A DNA stretch of 64,000 bases from Magnolia sinica (taxonomy: Eukaryota > Streptophyta > Magnoliopsida > Magnoliales > Magnoliaceae). The stretch lies in assembly GCF_029962835.1 (NCBI RefSeq), contig NC_080573.1, forward strand, positions 39,425,001 through 39,489,000, in the 5' to 3' direction. A model generated the notes under the pieces. That model saw only the letters and a list, made by a program, of their open reading frames with translations, was not told the DNA's origin and did not search any database. Positions 23,679-35,800 of the stretch are shown here, one piece after another. The position numbers were made by a program, and so were the translations under genes. Positions within the stretch are counted from its first letter, which is position 1. Each line of letters starts with the position of its first letter.

Positions 23679-26600
23679 CAATGATCAGCCTGGTCCAAAA
23701 CTTTTATGGCCCCCAAAAAGGTTTTAATGATTTACGCTCATTCTACACTGTTTCCTGTAATGTGGGTCTGATCATGAGGTGTGTGTTATATCCTAACCAT
23801 CCATCTGTGTGGGACGCACCCCACACGTGTTGCACGTGTGGGGGTGGGGCCTACCTTGCTGTATTTGTTCTATCCTCACCGTCCATCCCTGGACAGTGAG
23901 ATCCACCCAGTATGTAGGTGTTGTCCAGCACCGTCCACACGTGGATGGTGGGACCCACATGATGTATGTTTTGTATAACCACGCCGTTTGCCCATTTGCC
24001 GAGCGTGTAAGGGCACCTGCTGCTGTAATGAGGTCCATTTGCTATTGATATGTGACCCATTTGTTGCTGATATGTAGCCCATTGTGATGCATATGAGGCC
24101 CATGAGATGCGGCCTGTCATGATATATGTGAGGCCCATGGGATGAGGCCCATTATATTCACACCATTCATCCATTTCTCTAAGGCCGTGGGTCCCATTGC
24201 CTTGAGAGGCCCACCGTGATTTATGGATTATATGCCCACCATGGGGCTACCTTATGCAGGCTCACCATGTGTGAGTGATGGGCACGTGCTGTCCATCCAT
24301 TTCCGAGATAATAGAAGGGTCGAGAGTCCCGCTATGATTCCGATTCCGATCCCAAATGGATCGCACCTTGGGAGTAATGGTGGTTAAATGTCCACATTGT
24401 AAGAGCAATGATTGTTAAATGTCCACATTGTAATCCTCCCTAGGGCCCGTTGTTAGGTCCATTTTCATCTCTTCTTAATGGGCTAACCCAATTCGTTGGG
24501 CCCCCATTGATGATACCCATCTCACCTTACCGGGTTAACCCAAACCATTGGGCCCCATTAATGTTAGTGATACTCATCTTTCCCTTATTGGGCTATCCCA
24601 ATCCATTGGGCCCCCATTTGATAATAATGCTTTCCACCATACCCTGTAGGACCACCCAAGCCTTGGAGCCCATCTCGTGTTTGTATCGGGCATCCCATAG
24701 TAATGTGACCCATCTAGATGCATGTCTTGCCCAAGTTTAGTAACCTTACCCAAAGCCTACTTAGGTGTTGAGTGGGCTATCCAATCCATTGAAAGGACAC
24801 AATCCTAGATGTATGAACTCCATCGAGCCCACTTTGTGTATGTATTGGGCTCCATAAGGAAGCCTAATTTATTTATGATAAGAGATTGAGAAAGCCCAAT
24901 TGTTCACCTGGTTAGCTCACCCTGTGAACTCATCTTGTTGTATACCCACTTCACTCCCCATGAGGGATGTATCCTACCCTTGTACCCCATTTGCTAGGAC
25001 CTTGTCACATGTACATATCATCCACACCGTCCATCTCCTTGTTGAGACAAGTGTGAGGTCCATCCTTGACATTAGTGCATCATCACCCCTTGCTGTAGAC
25101 GGAAGGTTACGTGGTATCAGATTTGGTATATCCACTGTCAAGGACCTATCCTCATGTTATGAATTAGATCTGTTATCCTTTTATAGACCCCACTATATAA
25201 ATATATATATATATATATAGGCTGATTATTGATTACCACTATGTTAGTATACGCACTGAGTATGTGTTAACATAGCATTACGATTGTATCAGGCCCATTA
25301 TGATTATATGAGGCCCATTGTGATTATATGAGGCTCATTATGATTGTATGAGACCCATCATGATGGTATGAGGCCCATTGTGATTGTAAGAGGCTCATTG
25401 TGACTGTATGAGACCCCATTATATGCGTGAGGCCCAATTTTGATGCGTGAGGCCACCATGTGTGGGTGACTATGTGCACACCACCCATTCGCTTATACGG
25501 GCCATGAGCCATCTCATACCGGCCCACCATGATGTATGTGATTATAATCATGCTTAGTATACTTCATGATACATGCCCATATGCATCATCTGCATGCTTG
25601 TTGTAAGGAGTGATTGAGCATAGGATGTGCCATTGGGCTAATTGTTTATGGGACTCCCTGAGAGGCGGAGTTGCCCCGCATGAGCGCGTGATATGCGCAG
25701 GTTTGATGTATGACTGGATGGTATGACTCATACATCTCACATTTCGTGATAAAACCACCGTACGTCTTAGCGACATCAGGGCCATGGCCTCCACAGACAT
25801 ATCATGGATGGCCAGATGGGATACTGGAAATCTTTTTTTTACATGGGGTGCGATAGATGTCCCTGGGTGAAATTTTCTAAACCCTCATGGTACCTGGGAT
25901 GCTCCAACATGTAGACCAAGTGGAAATACAAGAGCACATGAGGGTCGTATACCAGTAGGCCGCGTCTCCCACTGTGTCATGGTCAGTTGGAAGGGAGTGT
26001 GGCCTTACCCGCCTGAGGGAGTAAGCAATGTTAGGCTGAGTCTGGCCAGCTCATAAATGGGTCCGCTATCGACGAGCCGGGCTGATATTGGTAGGCGGAT
26101 AATGAGATCTCTTACACTTACCCAGTTGTGCGCTTGATGGGGTGGCAGGTGGCGTAGAGTATACTAGACCCCTATAATGATCCTGGAGATGTACGGTACT
26201 GATATATGGACCTACTGAGTAGGAGTTGCGTACTCAGCATTTGATTGATTTATTCATTCACTATCCACTCAGGCTGGTGGTGCGTAATCAAATCATTGTG
26301 TGTACCCTCGCAATGACTAGGATTTTGGTTAGGCACGCGACCAACCTGAGATCAGGAGTTTACCACATTGAGTCTTGCTATCCAAATTTAGGTATGAGAC
26401 TGGTTTGGATAGAAGTCCCTTGTGATGGACCCCACAACCTGCGATACTATGTGTTATCATCACAACTTCACACTCTAACTTGGTCATTTCTTTCATACCG
26501 CATATTGCATTGCATCCCCAGCACATGGCATTTGGTATACCATGACCCCGCATTACATAACCGATCTGTATTGCATACTCTGATATTGTATGACTCATGG

Positions 26601-27108
26601 ACTTGTCAGTATTTTCACTTACTCTGATATCGTATGACTCATGAACTTGCCAGTATTTCCGATATTGTATGAATTGTGGACTAGTATTGTATACTTGGCA
26701 CCTGCGTTGCGCACACACGTAAACCACCCTCTAAGCTTTCTATAAGCTTATGTATGACCATTGCGTGCAGGTGATGTTAGGTTGCAGTAACATTGAGGCA
26801 GGAGCGTGCGTCGAGCTTGTGGAGATTTTGTTATTCATGTATTTCCTTTTTCAGCACTGTAATCAAATGTTCATATTAGTGGATATGTGATGATGATTTT
26901 GCCTTTGTGATTTGGGTACACTTATGGTTATGCTCCTTTACAAAAAAAAAAAAAAAAATCACACTGAAAATCCTCCTTGCAGGATCCCAGGATCAGAATC
27001 TGACATATGGGCATTGAAAATTGAGAATGGGGTACTATGAAGGTTGTCGGAGCCGGATTCGGCGATCGGGAATTCTGTGAGCCCGGTTTCCGAGTTTGGG
27101 GCGTGGCA
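22414..27108 (+). mobile_element. Solo LTR (4.7 kb), same family as 4,577-9,046
   Basis: It begins TGTAATGCCCGTATCC and ends CCGAGTTTGGGGCGTGGCA. The perfect target duplication TAGGA lies at 22,409-22,413 and 27,109-27,113. Internal similarity to the first solo LTR includes the stretch near 25,910-26,080 against 8,110-8,270 (GGCCGCGTCTCCCACTGT, AATGGGTCCGCTA) and the terminal GGATCCCAGGATC block. No internal retroelement domain is present. It separates two blocks that are continuous upstream of gene 3. The open frames inside come from GGGCCCAC-rich text and look like no known protein. Confidence 0.93.
23592..23676 (+). repeat. (AT)n-(GT)n compound microsatellite
   Basis: A TA run to 23,620 followed by about 28 GT units, inside the solo LTR. 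Confidence 0.98.
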
Positions 27109-27353
27109 TAGGATCTAACTGTATCTATACAATCTATGGGACCTTTTGACAAAGCCGAATATGAGCAATCCACATCCAACAATTCGCTTAACTACTATAG
27201 GAATTGAAAGGAGAAAAAATCACCCCTCTAATCCTACGATAAGAAGAGCTACCAAACACGAACAACCTTTTGATTTACAAAAGGTAGCTTAATATAGAAC
27301 TGATATTCTCTTGCTTTTCTTCTTGAATTTCTAAGGAATTACTGTAATGCATG

Positions 27354-27665
27354 TAGGGTTGTCAATGGGTTGAGCTGGCCTGATGGGCTTCTTAGCCTAG
27401 CCCGCCTCAACCCGAGCTTGGGCTGGAAGATCTAGCCTTTAGGGCCAAGATCTGGCTTAAAATCCAAGCCCATTTCTTAGGCTAGCCGGGCTTCGACTTA
27501 GCTATCCAAAGCCCATCAGCCCGAGCATATTATATTTTTATTTAAATTAAAAAATAAAAAATTACCTTTTCTTCCTCTTGAAAATTCAAATTCAAAAAAT
27601 CCAATTGAAAATGTAAAAGAAAAATCAGGAAAATGATTTTGTTTTTGTTGGCACCAAAATCTCTT

Positions 27666-27696
<31 letters not shown>

Positions 27697-28133
27697 GATA
27701 AAACAAACAAAATCCCAAAAGCTAAAACTAAAGTTGCTCTCTCTCATGGTGGAAACTCTCTTCAAATCACATCGATCACATCCCATTTCTCTCAACCTTA
27801 CCTCATTCCTCTCTTCAATCTCAGATCTCCATCTACATTTTTTTGTCTACACATCAATGAATTTATGATTGTTATTTCAAATTTCCACTCTTTCAATCAG
27901 ATAATCAAACTCCTCTTTCTCTAAAGCCCCACCAGCATGTCGAAGGAAACCATTGGAAGAAGAAATGATGGGGCCGAGATTTGATCAATGCGCTTGGCCC
28001 ACCAATGACTAGTCGGTCTTATTTTTGGGTTCCCACTACTCCCGAGGTGGGCTCCTCCACTGGAGAAGGTTGTGTTACGTTGGGGCTGGTGTGCTGGCCA
28101 GGTGGCCCACCAGCCATGCTGGATTCTTGTAAG

Positions 28134-28184
<51 letters not shown>

Positions 28185-28360
28185 ATGGAATGGTCGTATT
28201 CAGGCACGGGTCAGGCAGTGCATATGCTTCATGGACCAGGCTCAGGCTAGACTATTTTGGCCCATCATCAACCAGGGCCAAGTTTGGGCATGCCTGGAAG
28301 AAGACAGATCAAGATTGGACAGAGGTTGGCCCAGCCCTAACTTGACCCGTTGACACCCTG
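27354..28360. mobile_element. hAT-like element (1.0 kb)
   Basis: The left end TAGGGTTGTCAATGGGT mirrors the right end ACCCGTTGACACCCTG. This TAGGGNTGTCAA style is common among plant hAT elements. I see no matching 8-bp duplication (AATGCATG left, TGACAACC right), possibly because the right flank is a later junction. It contains CT/GT microsatellites near 27,660-27,690 and 28,136-28,184 and no transposase. Confidence 0.6.
28136..28184 (+). repeat. (CT)n-(GT)n microsatellite
   Basis: About 17 CT units followed by about 7 GT units. Confidence 0.97.
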
Positions 28361-28587
28361 TGACAACCCCAGTTTTGATGGTTGTTGCATACATTTGTAG
28401 ATATATGCCTAACAAGGAAAGTAGTGAATGATTAGAAATACTATAAAATGGATATTCTCTCTTTTATTCATAGTAGAAGTGTTGAATTTTGGGGAAGAAA
28501 TTCTATTTAAGAGAGGTAGATTGTTACACTCCTTATTTTCAGTACTAAGGTGTTAACTTGAACACCTAACCTATTGAATTACGTACT

Positions 28588-28945
28588 TGGAAGTCAAATC
28601 CCGGGATTGGCCTGGCGTGCCAAACAGAGTCGGTGATCTGATCCCAATCCCATGTATCTCAAGACAATCCGCTGACAACACCATCATTACATTTAAATCC
28701 CATCAAATCCACCCTAATCCTTCAAATTTGCCTGGGACGTGTTTGGTTTGAGGGATTAGAAGGGATGAGAAGGTTTAATACCGGGATTGGCCGGGCGCGC
28801 CAAACAGACTGGATATAGCAATCCAGGGATATATCAATCCCATGGATCTCCAGACAATCCACTGACAACACCATCATTACCTAGAAATCCATGCCATCCA
28901 CCCTAATACCATTCAATCCCTTCCAATCCACCCGGCCAAACGGGC
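28588..28945. mobile_element. Tandem pair of MITE-like units
   Basis: Two related units start CCCGGGATTGGCCTGGCG (28,602) and CCGGGATTGGCCGGGCG (28,783). Both share GACAATCC...CTGACAACACCATCATTAC, and the second ends CCACCCGGCCAAACGGG. An identical 23-bp direct repeat flanks the pair (28,565-28,587 and 28,946-28,968). No coding. Confidence 0.65.
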
Positions 28946-28968
28946 CCTAACCTATTGAATTACGTACT

Positions 28969-30013
28969 CACCTTTCTTATAGTTTAAATTTGACTATTAG
29001 TTTCAAATTTATTAAACATTAAATTCTGAGGTTGATCATGTAATTGCCACTAATCATTATGATTGTCGATCTAACGGACTAAATTGTACATCACAAGCAT
29101 CGGGAACACCTCTAGACCATTGAGCTTTTATTTAAAGGTCATTCGTTTGTTGGATCACAAGATCTACCCGTAAAAGTAGAAAGTGACCTCTTATCACCGT
29201 CTAATCTTAGATAATTAACTTGACTGTCAACCTTTAATAAATCCAAACCACTCAGAAGGTGGGCCACTGAAGGCCTTGATACTTATCTAGTTAGATTTGA
29301 ATCCTCAATCTATTAGGACGATTCAAGACATCCATCGAGATGGACCCCATGAAGATTTTCACGGTAATATTTTCTACGCCATTCCCGAATCACGACCCAC
29401 CTGAGTTTTTGATCGGTCCTCTAACAATTTATCATGGACCATGGAGTATCCTGATCATCCATATAATCCTCAGTAGACCCCACCCTAGAGACATGATAAC
29501 ATAAATGATTGTTTGTCAAGAATCTGACCGCCAAATTCTATTAGCATGTCCCATTTGATTGATGGATTGGCCTTATCCTTATATCGAAGTTAATTTGAGA
29601 GTAACTTAAAATGAAGGACGGTGTGGATTCATTAAAAACATCACTGTGGACCCCAACTTTATCTCAAGTGTACACAGAAGAGTGTACACCCGCTAACCAC
29701 TGAACCTGGTCAAGCAGGTTTTGACCAAAAACCCGATCGCAAGAGCGGAAAATCCCTCCTTATTTTCTCGTCGCTCGCGGTTTAAACGGACAATGTCCGT
29801 TTAGGGTTGCTGTGGCCCATCATCGTCGACCGTATCCATGATCTGAACCGTCCATCCTGTTCGGACGATAATTCTGACCAAAACCCTAACTGTTTCAATA
29901 TATATTACGCACGCAAGGGCAAACAATACTGGCCACAAGCAGCGCTATGTGCGCACGGCTTGTTTTCGAAAATGGAGATCCGTTTTCCTCTGTGAGCTGG
30001 CAATTTCTGTGCG
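28969..30013. other. Non-coding LTR-like sequence
   Basis: No gene seen. GGACCCCA-type words are scattered. The part at 29,700-29,900 (CGGTTTAAACGGACAATGTCC) has a short palindromic core. Confidence 0.5.
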
Positions 30014-30551
30014 GGAAATCGGAATGCGTACTGAGTTACTCAATACGCTCTTATCGTACTGAGTAAACTCAGTTGGCCCACCTTGAATGTATGTGGTCTA
30101 TCCACGCCGTCCATCCGTTTTTCCATCTAATTTAAGGGGTTGATCCAAAAATTGAAGCATATTCAAGGATCAAGTGGATCATATCACTGGAAACAGTGGG
30201 GATAATGATTTCCACCGTTGAAACCTTTCTATGCCCCATATTTATGTTTACTTGTCATCCAACCTGTTCATAAGATCATACGGATATGGATGAAGGGAAA
30301 ACACAAATATAAACTTGATCTAAAACTTATGTGGACCCCAAGAATTTTTCAATGGTAGATGTTCAATTTAACTGTTTCATGTAATGTGGTCCATTTGAAC
30401 ATTAGATATCTCTGATTTTTGGGCTCAAGCCCTAAAATTATCTGGTAAAATGGATGGACTGAGCAGATAAAATACATAAATCATGGTGGACCTCACGGAG
30501 TTTACTCTATATGCTAAGCGTAGTGGGTTACTCACTACGCAATCCGCTTCC
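30014..30551. mobile_element. MULE-type MITE (538 bp)
   Basis: TIRs of about 38 bp: left GGAAATCGGAATGCGTACTG...; right, inverted, GGAAGCGGATTGCGTAGTG.... The 9-bp flanks are TTCTGTGCG (30,005-30,013) and TTGTGTGCG (30,552-30,560), one mismatch apart. Long TIRs with a 9-bp duplication are the Mutator signature. The body carries the GGCCCACCTTGAATGTATG / CCGTCCATCC phrases that recur across the window. A truncated relative lies at about 46,670-47,100. Confidence 0.85.
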
Positions 30552-31198
30552 TTGTGTGCGAGGGTGTCTCTCAATCCTAGCCCTTCGTGCACGAAAATCC
30601 GAGCCATCCATTCTCTCCGCATGGTTTAGGGATTTCATCGTCTAGCGAGAGTCGCCGCAACTCAGTGGACTCGAAACCCACTGAGATTTTGTGGGTTGGT
30701 GTCCAAATGGTGGGCCCCACAAGGTCTTTGTTACGCATCTGAGCCATCCGAAACCAGTAGATCCAAAGATCAACCAGCCATTAACACTTCGCCATTAATG
30801 GTGGAGTTATCCTCCATTAAATTGGAGGAACCCATCTTCTTGGATGAATCTCATCTTTTATCAAGATCATCCATCTAGTGGCCCATAACACTATATGACT
30901 ATTTACAACAATAGATGTCAACCCTGCATTCAAAATAGATCCTGATTAACCGATAATTTTCCACTGAATTCTCTCGGGTTAGCAATTGATTAATATGATT
31001 AATCCAAAGTTTGGATCCGAACCCTCTAGAATAGGAGAGCTTATAAAGGCTACTTTTAGGGATTTCTTTTCCAAAATAGAAAATAAGAGAGAGAGTGAGC
31101 GACGAGCGCCGCACTGCATTAAGTCAAGCTGAGTCACGGTTCTAGTTGTGAGCTTGGGCCAAGTTCAAACCGAGTCCAAAGCTCTTTAGGGTTTCAAT

Positions 31199-31242
<44 letters not shown>

Positions 31243-32880
31243 TCAATGCTGGTGTGCGGGTTGGCTTGACTCACTGAGTCGGCTTGCTGTGGATCGAGCT
31301 TTGAGTTTAGACATAATGTTGGTTGTCTGAGAGAAAGAGAGAAAGCAAGAAGGAAGAGGTGGAAGAAGAAAGAGAGAGGGGAGGTGCGGTTCGAGTTGCT
31401 GTCGAGTCTGGGCGATCCGATTGGTTGTAGCAACTCGGTGAGTCATGTTGTTTCAAGTAGCTGGTTTGATCCCATATTGTGTGTCAATCTTCCAAAGAAA
31501 GAGGAGAGAAGAAGAAGAGGAGGAGGGAGAGAGAAAGAAGGAAGAAAAAGAAAGAAAGAAGCAGAGAGAAGAGTGAGAAACCCATTGCACTACTAAGTCA
31601 CCGAGTCGACTCAGTCCAATCGAACCGAGTCTTGGACTAGGTGGTGGTCTAGTATATCCAGAGGTGTTGTTGAGCATGGCTACAGAAAAATAAAGAGAAA
31701 GAAAAGTGAAGGAGAAGAACAATTAGGGGAGGCATTCTAAGCTGGTTTAGTTAGTACCTTCGAGTCAACTCGTGAGTTTCACCAAGTTCAACTTGACTCT
31801 AACTCCTTTTTAGGACGTTTTTAGTCTAGCAATTCAAGGAGGTCTTGCTAGAGGGATCTCGACTTCACCAGGTTATAGAGGACTTGGTTTGGGTCCGAGT
31901 TATGTCAAGCCGATTCGTTGCTGCCTTGCATGGAGTCAACCCTAATGGGTAAGTCAGGTTTTGATAAATGTTAGTTTCTAATTGAGTAATTATATATAAA
32001 TGATTGATGATTGGATTAAATTCAAGTATTTGAACATGCTATGGAACTTGAATATTTCTATTCTAGGCTAAGATGAACGTTTTACATGTGAAAGTGTTAT
32101 CGATATTGTATGTGGCTTATTCGCCACTTGTAATTACTTGATGAAATGTTTGGAGGTCCTCGAACTAGTGGCTTTTTTATTTAATAAATTAAATGAAATT
32201 ATATCGTGGACTTACCATCTTATGGATCATTTGTGCCTATGTAACTTATGAGGATAATTCTTTTTTATCACATCCTTGAATAGAATATTTGCCCATGCGG
32301 CTTTCATGGAATAATTACCCTATGTGGCTTTGTTGGATTATTTTTGTACAACCTTACGATGGTAAGTTCCACTTATTGAAGTACGATTGAGCATTAATTG
32401 AAGAGGTTACCATTAAACATCTTAGTCGTTGAAGTCCCATGAGCCAGGGACAGTGGTATAGGACATTATGCCTGAGTTGTTGACCTATGCTAGGTGACGA
32501 GCCCTCCATAGTGACATTTGAGCTTTCTTTAAATGACTATTTATAATTGAAATAATAATGGTTAGGCTAATCATGCATTTCATGGCATGTGGACTTTACC
32601 AGATGATTAATATAAGACGTGAGGTTTTCTTGGGTCACTATAGTTGTACCGTAGAGTATTTTACCTAGTGATTCTAAGTTATCGTCACATGCATTTGACT
32701 ACTATGGGTTGTCCTTTATTCATGGACTTTTTCGGGTGCCTACTTCTCCTTGGGTGTATCGTAGAATACTCTTCCGGGAGGTTAGATTACCTCGGGTGTC
32801 CTCGTTGCATGGTCTTTACCGGGTGACTAGTACCCCTTGGACGTATCTTGAGTACTTTTGCGGGTGGCTAGTTTTCCTTG
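30552..32880. other. Non-coding LTR-like sequence
   Basis: It contains a (GA)n tract at 31,202-31,241, purine-rich AGAGAAAGAAGG text to about 31,590, and repeated GAGTCAACTCG / CGAGTCGACTC words. The frames over the purine tract are low-complexity. I recognise no gene. Confidence 0.55.
31202..31241 (+). repeat. (GA)n microsatellite
   Basis: About 19 uninterrupted GA units. Confidence 0.98.
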
Positions 32881-35800
32881 GATCTCCCTCCACCATATGA
32901 ATGTGAAAAAATCTCATTGTCCCCATGTCATCTACATGTTTGTGAATATACCTCTGAAACTTCAGAGGGACTTGAGAACCACCATCACGATGTCATTGCG
33001 AGGCAAACCCCCATACAGTCCTATTTTGAGGTCCTAGGTAACCAAAATCCCCTCAACTCTAACCAAATTGCCCTAACACCCCCACTTGTCCCTCTTGTCC
33101 ACACCCAAAAGGATTTCACCCATAATCTTAATTATCTCACCCATCTACCTCCTAGCTGCCTTAAGCCGCATCACCAGAATCTTTTCTCGCTAGTCATGCT
33201 ATCAGCTATCTATGCCAAATAGATAGAACCACCTCCCGTCACTCCCTCCTACCCTCCCAGTCCAAGCATCGACATATAGCCTTTAGCTGGGGGCCCCTCA
33301 TGGTCAGGCAGTAGAGACCAGTAATAGTTAGCCCTTGAAGTCACCTCCTAGAGGTAGATCAGTTCAGAAGGCCCTGTCGGAGGGCCACTTTCCTCTCAAG
33401 ATAGGTTCAGCATCTGATGAGTTAGAGGAAAACTGAAATGCCACGACCTGAATTTCCTCTTCGCACCATCCAATCCGTATGATAGAGGCAGCAAGGGATG
33501 TTCAACTGATTGTTGATCTATCCCCCCTTTTTCAAAAATCTTCTCCTCCTCACACTAGCCCTCACACTCTCACTACGCGCGCAAGTCCCGTAATTCTAGA
33601 CCTACTGTATCCTTGCTCCCCTTCAGATCTCACCCACTGTCAAAAGCTACTATGAATAAGGAGTTGAATCTCCTTACTCAATCGTCAACTTCCAGAGACA
33701 GTTCTGCCTTAGGTGAAGCTCACCTCCAGGGGTTGCGTACTTCAATAGAAAATATTTCAATCCCTGAGAATGGGACTAAAACTGATGACTCAGGTGAGAA
33801 GCAAAGAACATACCACAGGAGAACAAACAAGAAAACGTCGCGCTCAGCTCAAGTCGGGGATATCATGCATGGCCAAGAACCCAGAAGAAACCTGGGACAA
33901 AAGATTAAGGAGACTCAAACGTCGTAGCTCTGTGTCTAAGTAATCCTTTAATGGATAGTTCTCTAATATGGAATGCCCGCGGGGTGGGGAACAAACCTAC
34001 TATCTCGTCTCTCAAACGTCTGATCAAGAAAACCAAACTGAAAATTGTTTCTATCTTAGAACCTATGGTGAGGGACGACGGGCGAGCTCGCATTGGTCTC
34101 AGTTTAGGATTCCACTCTTCTGTTTCAAATGTGGACAAAGGGGTAAGGTTTGGATTTTTTTAGATTCCTCTGTAGCCATTGATGTGGTGGCATCTTCCTC
34201 ACAGATGCTCTCCATCAAGGTAGCTGCCAGGGGCAGCATAGACTGGTCCTTAGCCTCAGTGGTCTATGCCAAGTGCTCGAGAACCAGGCGCAGATCACTA
34301 TGGGACCAACTCGTAGTACTGGCAGTGGGTTCTTCTATTCCTTGGCTGGTTGCGGGTGATTTTAATGTGATCTTGCCCTCCACTGAAAGAAGAGGGACTG
34401 GCCCTTTTGACTCGTCGAGCGCTTTAGATTTTACAGATGGCCTGGACAGGGCTGGCCTTTTTTATGCTAGTTTCTCTGGAAGCAAGTTTACATGGTGCAA
34501 CAATCAAAGCGGTAGAGCAAGGGTGTGGGCAAGATTGGATCGTGTTTGCTGCAATAACTCTTGGTTGTCCATGTTTCCCTCTTTTCAGGTCAACCATCTA
34601 GCCAGACTCAATTCAGATCACGCCCCACTTCATATTTCTTGCCCATCATGAACCACTACATTCCCTAAACCCTTCAGGTTCCAACATATGTGCATGGCTC
34701 ACGCCTCTTTCCAAGAGGTGGTTAAAGAGGCCTAGAAATCTGACATTGTGAGGGATCCCATGTTGGTTCTTCATAACAAGCTGAGGAACATGAAGAGGGC
34801 TTTAAAAATTTGGAACAAGGAAGTCTTCGAGAATATTTTCTAGAATATTATTAGGGCTGAGCAGGAGCTTGCAACAGCTGAGGAGGCAACCCAAACCTCT
34901 TCTTCTCAAGAGAACAATCATAGTCTTCAACTTGCAAAAGATAATGTGGCCCATCTGAAACTTTGTGAGGAGATCTACTGGAAACAGAAATCTAGATTGC
35001 ACTGGCTCCAAGAAGGAGATTGAAATATAAAGTTCTTCCATAACATGGAATCCGATCGAGCTAGGAGGTGGAACATTGATGAGATCCTCTTGGAGGATGG
35101 CTCTATAGTTGTGGATCAGGGGTCGATTAAGAAAGCGGCCTCTGATTATTTCTCTTCCCTCATGTCGGTGAATGCCACTACTCTCGAGGGTGATATGCTC
35201 CATGCTATCCCACACGCTATCTCCTCGGCCGACAATAAATCCTTGATGCAATTACCACTGTATGACAAGGTCATGGTAGCGGTGAAGGGCCTCATGCCGG
35301 ATGGGGCACCCGGCCCGGATGGCTTCACAGGCAATTTTTTTCTAGGTTGTTAGGATGTAGTGGGAGTTGATATTCTCCAAGCAGCTAAGTCCCTATTCAG
35401 AGGGGGAGCAATTCCATGGGCTTTTACTGCGACCTTGACGCCCTGTTAGCTTGTGCAAATGTGTTTATAAAAAAAATTCCAAATTTATTGCTGACAGGCT
35501 TAGCAGGTTCCTTCCAAAGATCATGTTGTCTAAACAAGGGCTTTCGTTCAAGGGAGGCCTATAGCCAAGAACTACGCTCTCACACAGGAAGTCTTCAGAA
35601 ATATTGACAGGAAAGCTAGAGGAGGGAATATTCTTATCAGGCTAGACATGGAGAAGGCATATGACTAGCTGGACTGGGGCTTTCTCAAGGCGGTCCTTCA
35701 TCGTTTCGATTTTACGAATACCCGGATTGCTATGGTAGAAAGGTGTTGATGTAATTCCTGGTTCTCAGTTCTTGTCAACGGTGAACCTTATGGCTTCTTC

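Noticed and set aside
24450-24740. Frames of 90-130 codons in the solo LTR (also 26,226-26,627 and 23,621-24,174)
   Set aside because: They read GGGCCCAC-type repeat text, match no family I know and have no counterpart frame in the other solo LTR.
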